A stretch of DNA of 64,000 bases from contig NZ_JARXYZ010000012.1 of NCBI RefSeq assembly GCF_029894125.1, positions 1-64,000 of the forward strand. The letters are read 5' to 3'. The DNA is from Kitasatospora sp. MAA19. GTDB taxonomy: Bacteria > Actinomycetota > Actinomycetes > Streptomycetales > Streptomycetaceae. The position numbers and the translations under genes are program-made. How positions within the stretch are numbered: position 1 is the first letter of the stretch; each line of letters begins with the position of its first letter. Below the pieces are notes generated by a model, which made no database searches, was not told the origin of the DNA, and saw only the letters and a program-made list of their open reading frames with translations. Shown here one piece after another: positions 42,017-50,843 of this stretch.

Positions 42017-44134
42017 TCAGATCGTCCGGCGCAGCCGGATCAGGCGGCTGGCGTAGTCGCCGGCGGGCAGCCGGAGGTCGATGCCCCGCCGGGCCAGGAC
42101 GGCGCCGCTGTGGGTGGTGCCCTCGTCGACGTCGAGGTAGCGGGCCGCCGGGTCCAGGGCCGGCAGGGCGAGGCCAGGGGGCTGGTGGCCGAACCGGGTC
42201 GCGGGGCGCCAGGCGAGGACGGCGTGTTCGGCGCCGTCCTGGGACGCGTAGTGCACGGCCGTCACTCCGCCGGGGCCCGTCAGGCGGTGTTGGCGGCCGT
42301 GCTGGACCAGCGGGCGGATCTCCTTGTAGCGGGCGACGAATGCGGCGGCCTCGTCGAGTTCCTCCTCGGACCAGGCGGTGAGGTCCGCGCCGAGGCCGAG
42401 CGCGCCGGCCATGGCGACGTGGAAGCGGAACCGCAACGGGGTGGTGCGGCCGGTGGCGACGTTGGGGCTGTCGGTCACCCAGGCGGCCATGGCCTGGGCG
42501 GGAAAGAGCTGGCTGAAGCCGTGTTGGATGCCGATCCGGTCGACGGGGTCGGTGTTGTCCGAGGTCCAGACCTGGTCGGTGCGGGCGAGGATGCCGAGGT
42601 CGGCCCGTCCGCCGCCGCCCGCGCAGGCCTCGATGCGCAGGCCCGGATGGTCGGTGCGGAGGCGGTCCATGATCCGGTGGACGGCGCGGGTGTGGTCGAT
42701 CCAGAGCCGGTCGGGGTCCGGGTGGCCGGCCCATCCGGCTTCGGTGACGACCCGGTTGGCGTCCCACTTGAGCCAGTCGACGTCGTTCTCGCGCACCAGT
42801 CGGTCCAGGGTGCGGTGGGCCCAGGCCTCGACGTCGGGGCGGGCGAAGTTCAGCATGAGCTGGTTGCGCAGCTCGGTGGCGTCCAGGGTGGGGGAGTGGA
42901 CGACCCAGTCGGGGTGGGCGCGGTGGAGCTCGCTGTCGCGGTTGACCATTTCCGGCTCGACCCACAGTCCGAAGGCCATGCCCAGGCGGTGCACCTCGTC
43001 GGCCAGTGGGCGCAGCCCGTCGGGGAACGCCTCGGGCCGGGGTGTCCAGTCGCCGAGGCCGGCGCGGTCACTGGTACGGCCGCCGAACCATCCGTCGTCG
43101 AGGACGAAGAGTTCGGCGCCCAGGCGGGCGGCCAGTCGGGCCAGGCGCAGCTGGCCGGCCTGGCCGACGTCGAATCCGGTGGCCTCCCACGAGTTGTAGA
43201 CGACGGGTCGGTCACGCTCGGGGTCGGGCAGGACGGCGGTGCGGACGTGGGTGTGCCAGGCGCGGCTGGCGGCGCCGAAGCCGTCGCGGGTGTGGAGGCC
43301 GGCGAAGACGGGGGTGTGCAGGCGCTCGCCGGGTCCGAGGGTCCAGGTGAGTCCCTCGTGACCGAAGCCGCCGGTCCAGGTGGTCCGGCCGACCGGGTCG
43401 CGGTGCACGGTGATGCGCCAGCTTCCGCTCCAGGCCAGGGCGGTGCTCCAGACCTCGCCGTGTTCCTCGTCGGCGGTGCCGTCGTCGAGGGCGAGCCAGG
43501 GGTTGGCGTGGTGGCTGGTGATGCCGCGTCGGCTGGTGAGCACGGTCTCGGCGACCGGGAGCCGGTCGCGGTGCAGCTGGAACTCGCTGTTCCAGCCGCC
43601 CACGAGGTGGCTGAGCCGGTAGTCGGGCAGTGCCGGCGCCGTCCAGGAGGCCGAGTCCAGCCGGTCGACGCTGATCGGGCCCGAGTCGTCGGCACCGGTG
43701 TGGGTGAGTTCCACCCATCGTTCGATGACGTCGCTGTCGGGGCGGACGCGGTAGCAGAGCTCGGCGGCCAGCGGGTGGCGGCGGTCCGCCAGGCGCAGGC
43801 GCAGCTCCCCGCCGTGGACCGTGTGCCCGGTGAAGGACCACTGTGCGCCGCGGGTGCCGTCGGCGAATCGCACCTGGAGGCCGGCGGGCCCGAACCGCGC
43901 ACCGGTCTGCGGGGCCAGCTCGTCCGGCGCGGGGTCTGCCTCGAAGCTGCTCGCGGCGGGTGAGGCGGCCGCCGGCAGTCCACCGAGGGCGTCGGTGTCG
44001 AGCGGTGCCCCCCAGTGCAGATGCCGGGGGCTGCCGTCAACGCCGATGCGTACGGCGTAGACGCTGTTCGGGGTCCGTAGGACCGCCAGCCCGCGGGCGG
44101 GGTCGAAGGAAGCGGATGAGGGCGTGGTAGGCAC
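42017..44134 (-). CDS. GH36 alpha-galactosidase
   Basis: A 705-residue intracellular glycosidase. GH36 marks: ELFVLDDGWFGGRTSDRAGLGDW, WLKWDANR with the nucleophile Asp, and the acid/base Asp in WTSDNTDPVDR, preceded by RIEACAGGGGR. It removes alpha-galactosyl residues from oligosaccharides such as raffinose or melibiose. GTG 44134 is chosen as start since the peptide then begins PTTPSSASFDPARGLAVL, like other members; only a weak AGGA precedes it. It diverges from a ROK regulator, which probably controls it. Convergent with the dnaE unit, marking the start of the sugar region. Confidence 0.92.
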   Translation of the reverse strand: MPTTPSSASFDPARGLAVLRTPNSVYAVRIGVDGSPRHLHWGAPLDTDALGGLPAAASPAASSFEADPAPDELAPQTGARFGPAGLQVRFADGTRGAQWSFTGHTVHGGELRLRLADRRHPLAAELCYRVRPDSDVIERWVELTHTGADDSGPISVDRLDSASWTAPALPDYRLSHLVGGWNSEFQLHRDRLPVAETVLTSRRGITSHHANPWLALDDGTADEEHGEVWSTALAWSGSWRITVHRDPVGRTTWTGGFGHEGLTWTLGPGERLHTPVFAGLHTRDGFGAASRAWHTHVRTAVLPDPERDRPVVYNSWEATGFDVGQAGQLRLARLAARLGAELFVLDDGWFGGRTSDRAGLGDWTPRPEAFPDGLRPLADEVHRLGMAFGLWVEPEMVNRDSELHRAHPDWVVHSPTLDATELRNQLMLNFARPDVEAWAHRTLDRLVRENDVDWLKWDANRVVTEAGWAGHPDPDRLWIDHTRAVHRIMDRLRTDHPGLRIEACAGGGGRADLGILARTDQVWTSDNTDPVDRIGIQHGFSQLFPAQAMAAWVTDSPNVATGRTTPLRFRFHVAMAGALGLGADLTAWSEEELDEAAAFVARYKEIRPLVQHGRQHRLTGPGGVTAVHYASQDGAEHAVLAWRPATRFGHQPPGLALPALDPAARYLDVDEGTTHSGAVLARRGIDLRLPAGDYASRLIRLRRTI

Positions 44135-44305
44135 AGGAGGTCCTGAGGGGTGTCGAGCGACGCTGGGGGTCAGGCGCGGACCGGAAACAGCCGGTCGCCA
44201 TGGTGAACGACGCTGGAAGCGCCCGGAGTTGGGCCAGAGCGTAGGACCGCCCGGAAGGGAAATCAATACTGGACGAAGTTATTTATTTACCGGTAGGTTG
44301 CCGCC
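44135..44305. promoter_or_regulatory. divergent intergenic region, ROK operator candidate
   Basis: It contains an AT-rich block (gaagttatttatttaccgg) at 44274-44292 just before the ROK start. ROK repressors usually bind AT-rich sites in divergent promoters, so this is the candidate operator. No exact repeat was identified. Confidence 0.4.
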
Positions 44306-45463
44306 GTGTTTCCAAACCACTCGCGGCCACTGGTCACCGCACCGGCCGAAACCGCCGTCCTCGCCCTGCTGCTGGCCGAGAGCCCGCTCAGCCGGGTGGA
44401 GCTGGCCCGCCGGACGGGCCTGTCCTCGACCGCTGTGACCAAGGCCGCGCGACCACTCATCGACGACGGCTACCTGCACGAGCTCCCCCCGGAGCGCACC
44501 GCTCCAGGGGCCGGACGTCCCGTCAACCCGCTCGCCGTCACTCCCGACCGGGAGTTCTTCGTCGGTGTGAAGATCAGTGCCGACACCCTCTTCGGCACGG
44601 TCTGCGACCTGCGGGCCCGGATGCGCACCACCGCCGTCCGGCCGCTGGGCGAGCGTGACCCTGCCGCCGTGTGCGCGCTACTGACCGACCTCGTCGGTGA
44701 ACTCCTCGACGCGAGACCCGAGTACCGGGCCCGCACCCGGCACCTGGGCATCGCGGTCTCCGGCGACGTGGACCGCCCCAGGGGGCGCGTCCGCTACTCC
44801 GTGCTCCCCGGCTGGCGCGACGTGCCGCTGGCCGAGACCGTCGCCGCGGAAACCGGCCTGATCGTCACCGTGGAGAACGACGTCAAGGCCCTCACCGCCG
44901 CCGAGCACTGGTACGGGGAGGGCATCGGCACCGAGTACTTCGCGCTGGTCACCATCGGAGCCGGGATCGGCTCGGGGATCGTCGTCAACGGTGAGCTGGT
45001 CACCGGCGCCTACGGTGTCGCCGGCGAGATGGGGCACATCAGCATCGACCCGGTCGGGCCGCGGTGCCACTGCGGCCAGGTCGGCTGCGTCGAGGCGGTC
45101 GCCTCCAGCGACGCCATCCTCGCCACCGTCCGCCGCGCCACCGACGACCCGGACCTCGACTTCGACGGCGCCGTCCAGCTCGCCCGCAGCGGAGAACCTG
45201 CCGCCCGCGACGCCTTCGCCCGGGCCGGCCACGCGATCGGCACCGGCATCGCCACCCTGGTCAACCTGCTCGGCCCCGAGCGCGTCGTCGTCACCGGCGA
45301 AGGACTCGACACCTACGACCTTTTCGGAACGCACATCAAGGAGGCCTACGCCGCACACTGCTTCAAGGCGGCGGCGAGGTGCCCGCTGACCCTGCGTCCA
45401 CTCCCCTGGGAGGAGTGGGCCCGCGGAGCCGCCGTCGTCGGCATCCAGGCCCTCCTGCCCTGA
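44306..45463 (+). CDS. ROK-family transcriptional regulator
   Basis: A 385-residue protein with an N-terminal winged helix (LLLAESPLSRVELARRTGLSSTAVTKA, residues about 17-45) and a C-terminal ROK sugar-sensing domain (GAGIGSGIVVNGELVTGAYG, then the zinc motif CHCGQVGCVEA). Such proteins repress sugar-uptake and glycosidase genes and release DNA on binding a sugar. It starts at GTG 44306 and sits between the GH36 gene (divergent) and a sugar ABC transporter (same direction, 175 bp on). It is likely the local regulator for galactoside use. Confidence 0.92.
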   Translation: MFPNHSRPLVTAPAETAVLALLLAESPLSRVELARRTGLSSTAVTKAARPLIDDGYLHELPPERTAPGAGRPVNPLAVTPDREFFVGVKISADTLFGTVCDLRARMRTTAVRPLGERDPAAVCALLTDLVGELLDARPEYRARTRHLGIAVSGDVDRPRGRVRYSVLPGWRDVPLAETVAAETGLIVTVENDVKALTAAEHWYGEGIGTEYFALVTIGAGIGSGIVVNGELVTGAYGVAGEMGHISIDPVGPRCHCGQVGCVEAVASSDAILATVRRATDDPDLDFDGAVQLARSGEPAARDAFARAGHAIGTGIATLVNLLGPERVVVTGEGLDTYDLFGTHIKEAYAAHCFKAAARCPLTLRPLPWEEWARGAAVVGIQALLP

Positions 45464-45638
45464 AGGCCCCTGACGAATCGCCACCACGTCGCCCCCGGGC
45501 AACCCGGGATCCGCCGATCACCAACCCGAGCCTCCGGCACGACCGATGTCCGTCACCGCCTGCCAGTCGTGAACGTCGGACACCGGCCACGCCGGACAAC
45601 CACCCGCACCTCCACACCCTCAGCCCGAAGGATGCGAA

Positions 45639-46910
45639 GTGAGCGCACAGACATCCCAGCTTAGCCGCAGAGGATTCCTCGGCGGATCCGTCCTGTTCGT
45701 CGCCGGAGCAGCGGTCGGCTGCACCAGCAACCCGACCGGCGGGGCCTCCGGCGGGGCGAAGACCACCCTGAACGTCTGGTCCCACGCCTACGGCGAGGCC
45801 GGCACCCAGCAGGCCCTCACCCGCTACGCGGCCGAGTTCACCAAAGCCAACCCGGACATCGCGGTCAAGGTCACCTGGACCCCGGGCGACTACGCCGGCA
45901 AGCTCAACGCGACCCTGCTCACCGACGCGGCCCCGGACGTCTTCGAGATCGGCGACTTCAACGACAGCCTCGCCTGGCACGGCCAGATAGCCCGGCTGGA
46001 CGACCTCTACGGCAGCGCCAAGCCCGACTTCAACCAGGGCGACCTCGACACGGCGACCGTCGACGGCAAGCTCTACGGCGTCAAGATGATCGACGACGTC
46101 ATGATGCTCTACTACCGCAAGAGCGCGCTGTCCAAGGCCGGCATCACCCCGCCCGACACCTTCGACGCACTCGTTGCCGCGGCCAAGGCCCTGACCACCA
46201 AGAACACCAAGGGCCTGTTCCTCGGCAACGACGGCCTGGGCGACAGCGCCATCATGGCGGTGTGGTCCAACGGCGGCGACCTGGTCGCCGACGGCAAGGC
46301 CGTCTTCGGCTCCCCGCAGGCCGCCGAGGCCGTGGCCGGCCTCAAGCGTCTTCACGACGACCAGTCCCTGCTGCTCGGCTTCACCACCGACTGGTGGGAT
46401 CCCGCCGCCCTCGTGCAGAACGTCGTTCCGATGCAGTGGGGCGGCCTCTGGTCGATGCCCGCCATCAGGACCGCGCTCGGCGACGACTTCGGCGTCCTGC
46501 CCTGGCCCGCCTACAAGCCGGGCGGCACGCCCGTCGTGCGCGTCGGCGGCTGGACCAGCTGCGTCAACGCCAAGGGCAAGAACGTCGACGCGGCCAAGAA
46601 GTTCGTCCAGTGGCTCTGGATCCAGCAGACCGACCTGCAGAAGGACTGGTCGGAGAGCTACGGCTTCCATATTCCGCCGCGCAAGTCCGTCGCCGCCTCC
46701 GCCGACAAGGTCGCCCAGGGCACCGCCAAGGAGACGGTCGAACTGGCCGCCAAGTACGGCCGGCACAACCCCGGCGCCTGGAACAGCGCGGTGAGCTCCC
46801 TGTTCAACGCCGCCGCGGCGAAGATCGTCAGCGGGCAGGGGGATGCGTCCTCGCTTCTGGCCGACGCGGCCAGGCAGGCCCAGAGCGAGATCGACAAGCA
46901 GCGCGCCTGA
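45639..46910 (+). CDS. sugar ABC transporter substrate-binding lipoprotein
   Basis: A 423-residue extracytoplasmic solute-binding protein. The signal has a twin-arginine motif (SRRGFLGG) and a lipobox ending AAVGC, so it is probably exported by Tat and lipid-anchored. The body matches family 1 carbohydrate-binding proteins (TTLNVWSHAYGEAGTQQAL, QWGGLWSMPAIRTAL). Start GTG 45639 with GAAGG upstream. The next gene, a permease, overlaps its stop (TGATG). Substrate is presumably an alpha/beta-galactoside, given the flanking GH36 and GH35 genes. No ATPase gene is present; a shared MsiK-type ATPase would be used. Confidence 0.93.
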   Translation: MSAQTSQLSRRGFLGGSVLFVAGAAVGCTSNPTGGASGGAKTTLNVWSHAYGEAGTQQALTRYAAEFTKANPDIAVKVTWTPGDYAGKLNATLLTDAAPDVFEIGDFNDSLAWHGQIARLDDLYGSAKPDFNQGDLDTATVDGKLYGVKMIDDVMMLYYRKSALSKAGITPPDTFDALVAAAKALTTKNTKGLFLGNDGLGDSAIMAVWSNGGDLVADGKAVFGSPQAAEAVAGLKRLHDDQSLLLGFTTDWWDPAALVQNVVPMQWGGLWSMPAIRTALGDDFGVLPWPAYKPGGTPVVRVGGWTSCVNAKGKNVDAAKKFVQWLWIQQTDLQKDWSESYGFHIPPRKSVAASADKVAQGTAKETVELAAKYGRHNPGAWNSAVSSLFNAAAAKIVSGQGDASSLLADAARQAQSEIDKQRA

Positions 46911-47896
46911 TGAAGCCCGTACCCTCGACCACGCTGCACGACGAGCGTGCCCGGCGCCCCACGGCCCGGCCGCGGGGCGCCCCCACCCGCCGGCCCCGCA
47001 CGGATTGGCGTGCCTGGGGAGCGTTCGCACTCCTCGCCGGGCCCCTGCTGATCGGCGTGGGCCTCTTCAAGTACGTCGCGATCGGCTGGAGCTTCCTGCT
47101 CAGCCTCAGCGAGGCCCGCGGCACCATCGCCCTGGGCCACTGGGTCGGCCTGGACAACTACCGGGCGCTGCTCTCCGACGCCGTGTTCCGCACATCGCTC
47201 GTCCAGATCCTGCTGTTCACGCTGTTCATCGTGCCGGTGACGTTCGCCGCCTCGCTGGGACTCGCGCTGCTGGTGCACCGGATCCGGCGCGGCCGGGCCC
47301 TGCTGCGCACCGCCTTCCTGATCCCGGCCGCCGTCTCCTACGTCGCGGCGTCCCTGGTGTGGAAGATGTGCCTGTTCAACGGTCTGCCGGCCGGGATCGC
47401 CAACACCGTCGGCGGATGGTTCGGCATGTCCGCCGTCCCGTGGCTGCAGACCACGTCGCCGCCGCTGTACTGGGTCGTCCTCGTCACCCTCCGCCTCTGG
47501 CTCCAGGTCGGCTTCTACATGGTGCTCTTCCTGGCCGGCCTCCAGGGCATCCCCAAGGAGATCCACGAGGCCGCCGCACTCGACGGCGCCACCGGCCTGC
47601 GCCTGCTGCGCAGGATCACCCTGCCGATGCTGCGCAACACCTCGGTGGCCGTCCTGATGCTGCAGTTCATCGCCGCCTTCCAGGCGTTCGACGAGTTCTA
47701 CAACCTGTTCAACAGCGGGCTGTCCGGGGCGGCGACGGCCCCGGTCCGAACCCCGCTGGTCTATCTCTACGACACCGCGATGGGCGCCCAGAACTACGGT
47801 CTCGGATCGGCCGGAGCCTTCGTGCTCACCGCCCTCATCGTCGGGGTGACCCTGCTCCAGGGCCGGGTCACCGGCTTCGGCAAGGGTGAGGAGTGA
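46910..47896 (+). CDS. sugar ABC transporter permease (MalF-like)
   Basis: A 328-residue membrane protein with about six helices after a basic, Arg-rich cytoplasmic start, and the ATPase-contact EAA motif EIHEAAALDGATGLRLLRRI. ATG 46910 overlaps the preceding stop and the next gene starts inside its stop, so the three genes are one operon. Pairs with the following permease to form the channel. Confidence 0.92.
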   Translation: MKPVPSTTLHDERARRPTARPRGAPTRRPRTDWRAWGAFALLAGPLLIGVGLFKYVAIGWSFLLSLSEARGTIALGHWVGLDNYRALLSDAVFRTSLVQILLFTLFIVPVTFAASLGLALLVHRIRRGRALLRTAFLIPAAVSYVAASLVWKMCLFNGLPAGIANTVGGWFGMSAVPWLQTTSPPLYWVVLVTLRLWLQVGFYMVLFLAGLQGIPKEIHEAAALDGATGLRLLRRITLPMLRNTSVAVLMLQFIAAFQAFDEFYNLFNSGLSGAATAPVRTPLVYLYDTAMGAQNYGLGSAGAFVLTALIVGVTLLQGRVTGFGKGEE

Positions 47897-48747
47897 GCGG
47901 AATGAGAAGCACGCGAGAGCTGTCGCAGGTACTTCGCCGGTGCGCGCGGGGGGCGCTGGCGGGCCTGCTGACGGCAGCGTTCCTGGCCCCCTTCTACCTG
48001 ATGCTGCGCAACGCGCTGATGGACGCCCGGGGCCTGACGTCACCGCGGTGGACCTGGTGGCCGTCGGCCATGCACTGGGAGAACTTCAGCTCGCTCTTCA
48101 GCGACCCCGCCCTGCACATGGGCCAGGCCCTCGGCAACTCGCTGCTGATCGCCGCGATCACCGCCCCGGTGTCGACGATCCTCGCCTCGGCCGCCGGATA
48201 CGCCCTCGCGCGGATACCGGTGCCCGGACGCGGCGTCCTGCTCGCCCTGGTGGTGGCCACGCTGATGATCCCCGGCTCGGTGACGTTCGTGCCCACCTTC
48301 GTCCTCGTGGGCTCCATGGGCGGGGTCAACACGCTGTGGGGAATCATCGCACCCGGGCTGTTCAACCCCTTCGCCGTCCTGCTCTTCCGCAACTTCTACC
48401 TCCAGTTCCCCACCGAGATCGAGGAAGCCGGACGCCTGGACGGGCTCGGCTGGTTCGGCCTCTACCGCCGGATCGCGTTGCCGTCGTCCGGAGCGATGCT
48501 GGCCTCGCTCGGCGCGCTCGCCTTCATCGACAGCTGGAACTCCTTCCTGTGGCCGCTCGTCATCGGTCAGGACCCGTCCGCGTGGACGGCCCAGATCGCC
48601 CTGTCGACCTTCCTCACCTCACAGACCGTCAACCTGCCCGGACTGTTCGCCGGAGCCGTCGTGACCATCACACCGCTGGTGGCCATGTTCCTGGTCGCCC
48701 AGCGCTACATCGTCGAAGGCATCGCCACCAGCGGACTCAAGGGCTGA
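47893..48747 (+). CDS. sugar ABC transporter permease (MalG-like)
   Basis: A 284-residue membrane protein, second channel subunit, with EAA motif EIEEAGRLDGLGWFGLYRRI. GTG 47893 overlaps the upstream stop by 4 nt; ATG 47902 is an alternative. The secreted GH5-like enzyme follows after 97 bp. Confidence 0.92.
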   Translation: MSGMRSTRELSQVLRRCARGALAGLLTAAFLAPFYLMLRNALMDARGLTSPRWTWWPSAMHWENFSSLFSDPALHMGQALGNSLLIAAITAPVSTILASAAGYALARIPVPGRGVLLALVVATLMIPGSVTFVPTFVLVGSMGGVNTLWGIIAPGLFNPFAVLLFRNFYLQFPTEIEEAGRLDGLGWFGLYRRIALPSSGAMLASLGALAFIDSWNSFLWPLVIGQDPSAWTAQIALSTFLTSQTVNLPGLFAGAVVTITPLVAMFLVAQRYIVEGIATSGLKG

Positions 48748-48844
48748 GTCGCCCCCGGTCCGCCCCCCCTTGACTCCGGACCGTCCGGTCCGGGCCGCAC
48801 CACCTGAAGATCCGAGGCCCCACCCCACCCCTGGAGGGGAAACC

Positions 48845-50806
48845 ATGAGATCAGACAGTTCGCCTCCCACCGTCCGAAGCTCCTTCGTCCGAATCCTGCC
48901 CGCCGCGGCCGCCGCGGTGACCCTCGTCCTCGGGGGAACATCCGCTTCCTCCGCAGCGCCCCTCACCACCGCCTCGACCACCGCGTCCGCCATGACGGGG
49001 ACGCAGCTCGCGGCTTCGTGGACCGGTCCGCTGAGCACCCGGGGCCGGTACATCGTCGACGCCAACGGCGACCGCTTCAAGCTGAAGGCCGGCAACTGGG
49101 CCGGCGCCCAGGGCACCTGGGAGGGCAGCGGGGACGTCAACGATCCCGCCAACAACCAGGCGGGACAGGTGTCGCACAACATCCCGCTGGGCCTGGACCG
49201 GACACCGATGACGCAGATCCTGGCCGACTTCCACGGCCTGGGCCTCAACAGCATGCGGCTGCCCTTCGCCAACGCGCTGATCCACGACACCAGCACCGTG
49301 CCGGACGCGGCGGTGGCCGCCAACCCGCAACTGAAGGGCAAGACCCCGCTGCAGGTCTACGACGCGGTGGTCGCCGCGCTGACCGCCGACGGCTTCGCGG
49401 TCATCCTCAACAACCACACCACCACCTACCGCTTCTGCTGCGGCCTGGACGGCAACGAGCGGTGGAACAGCAGCCAGTCCACCGAGCAGTGGGAGGCGGA
49501 CTGGCTGTTCATGGTGCAGCGGTACCAGGCGAACAAGCGTGTCGTGGGCGCGGACCTGCGCAACGAGGTCCGCCGTGACACCTGGGACAACCCCAACTGG
49601 GGCTGGGGCGACTCCCACGACGAGTACGCCGCCTTCGAGGAGGCGGGCAACCGGATCCTGGCTGCCGACCCCGACCTGCTGATCGTCATGGAGGGCATCA
49701 ACTGGTCCGGGATCCCGACCGCGATCACCTGGCACGAACGGCCGATGCTCACCCCGGTGCGCACCCTCTCGAACACGCTGGTCCGGTCGGACAAGCTCGT
49801 CTACGCGGCCCACTTCTACGCCTACACCGGGCCCGCCAACACCGGGGCGGAGAGCGGCCCGGGCTCCACCAGCGACCCCCGCTACCAGGACTTCACCCCC
49901 GAGCAGCTCGCCCAGGTCGTCAACGACGAGGCCCTGTTCGTCACCCAGTCCGGCCAGCACTTCACCGCGCCGGTGTGGATCAGCGAGTTCGGCGCGGCGG
50001 GCCGCGGCTCGACCAACGCCAAGGAGCAGGCCTGGTTCCACAACTTCACCGACATCCTGGTGAAGAACGACACCGACTTCTCCCAGTGGCCGGTCGTCGG
50101 CTGGAGCGACGCCAACGGCAACCCGCAGGACAACTGGGCCCTGCTCTCCTACGACGCCACCGGCAAGCGGCTCGGTCTGGGCGACTCCGGCGACTGGCGG
50201 GCCGCCGACTGGAACAAGCTGATCAACGCGCCGAGCCTCACCGGCCCGGTGGCACCGGTCCAACACTGGAACATGCTCGACCTCGACTTCGGCGACCAGA
50301 ACGCCTCCACCCGCATGCTCGCCCAGGGCGACTGGTCCAACGGCAACCGCAAGGGCAACTGCCCCGACACCGAGCGCCTGGTCGGCCTCGGCCGCGGCGA
50401 CAGCCGTGGCCTGTGCACCGACGCCGGCCAGCCCGCCGCCGGAGCCGGCGACTGGGTGACCGTCACCGACGAACGCTACGTCACCCACGGTGACTGGGCC
50501 CCGGGCTACAACAAGCTCCAGTGCCCCGACAACACCTACGCCGTCGGCTACAGCGCCCACAGCAACGCGATGTCCGCCCTGCTCTGTGCGCCGGCCGCAG
50601 CTCCGCTGTCGACCACCGGGCGCAACGCCTGGTTCGACCACGGCGACAACCGCCCCGCCACCGGCGGCTCCACCGCCAGCGACTGGGCACCCGGCTACTA
50701 CAAGGGCCAGTGCGCCGACAACGAGTACCTCGCCGGCGTCGCCTACACCTGGAAGTGGAACCACGGCGGAGTCCCCGACGCCCTGCTCTGCCGCCCGCTG
50801 AGCTGA
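48845..50806 (+). CDS. secreted GH5-like endoglycosidase with three C-terminal repeats
   Basis: A 653-residue secreted enzyme. Start ATG 48845 (GGAGGGG upstream) gives a signal peptide ending about ASSAAP. The catalytic domain is of GH5/cellulase type (residues about 55-480), with the acid/base Glu in GADLRNEVRR and the nucleophile Glu in WISEFGAAG. After it come three related repeats of about 40 residues near 495, 549 and 611. They share a DW-x-x-G-x-x-K-x-x-C-P-D core and a closing LC, so each holds one Cys pair. They look like a small carbohydrate-binding or adhesion module I do not recognise. It is in the sugar-transport operon neighbourhood, so it likely releases oligosaccharides for uptake. 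Confidence 0.85.
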   Translation: MRSDSSPPTVRSSFVRILPAAAAAVTLVLGGTSASSAAPLTTASTTASAMTGTQLAASWTGPLSTRGRYIVDANGDRFKLKAGNWAGAQGTWEGSGDVNDPANNQAGQVSHNIPLGLDRTPMTQILADFHGLGLNSMRLPFANALIHDTSTVPDAAVAANPQLKGKTPLQVYDAVVAALTADGFAVILNNHTTTYRFCCGLDGNERWNSSQSTEQWEADWLFMVQRYQANKRVVGADLRNEVRRDTWDNPNWGWGDSHDEYAAFEEAGNRILAADPDLLIVMEGINWSGIPTAITWHERPMLTPVRTLSNTLVRSDKLVYAAHFYAYTGPANTGAESGPGSTSDPRYQDFTPEQLAQVVNDEALFVTQSGQHFTAPVWISEFGAAGRGSTNAKEQAWFHNFTDILVKNDTDFSQWPVVGWSDANGNPQDNWALLSYDATGKRLGLGDSGDWRAADWNKLINAPSLTGPVAPVQHWNMLDLDFGDQNASTRMLAQGDWSNGNRKGNCPDTERLVGLGRGDSRGLCTDAGQPAAGAGDWVTVTDERYVTHGDWAPGYNKLQCPDNTYAVGYSAHSNAMSALLCAPAAAPLSTTGRNAWFDHGDNRPATGGSTASDWAPGYYKGQCADNEYLAGVAYTWKWNHGGVPDALLCRPLS

Positions 50807-50843
50807 CCTGACAACCGTCTCAATCGCAAGGAGCACCACGGCA

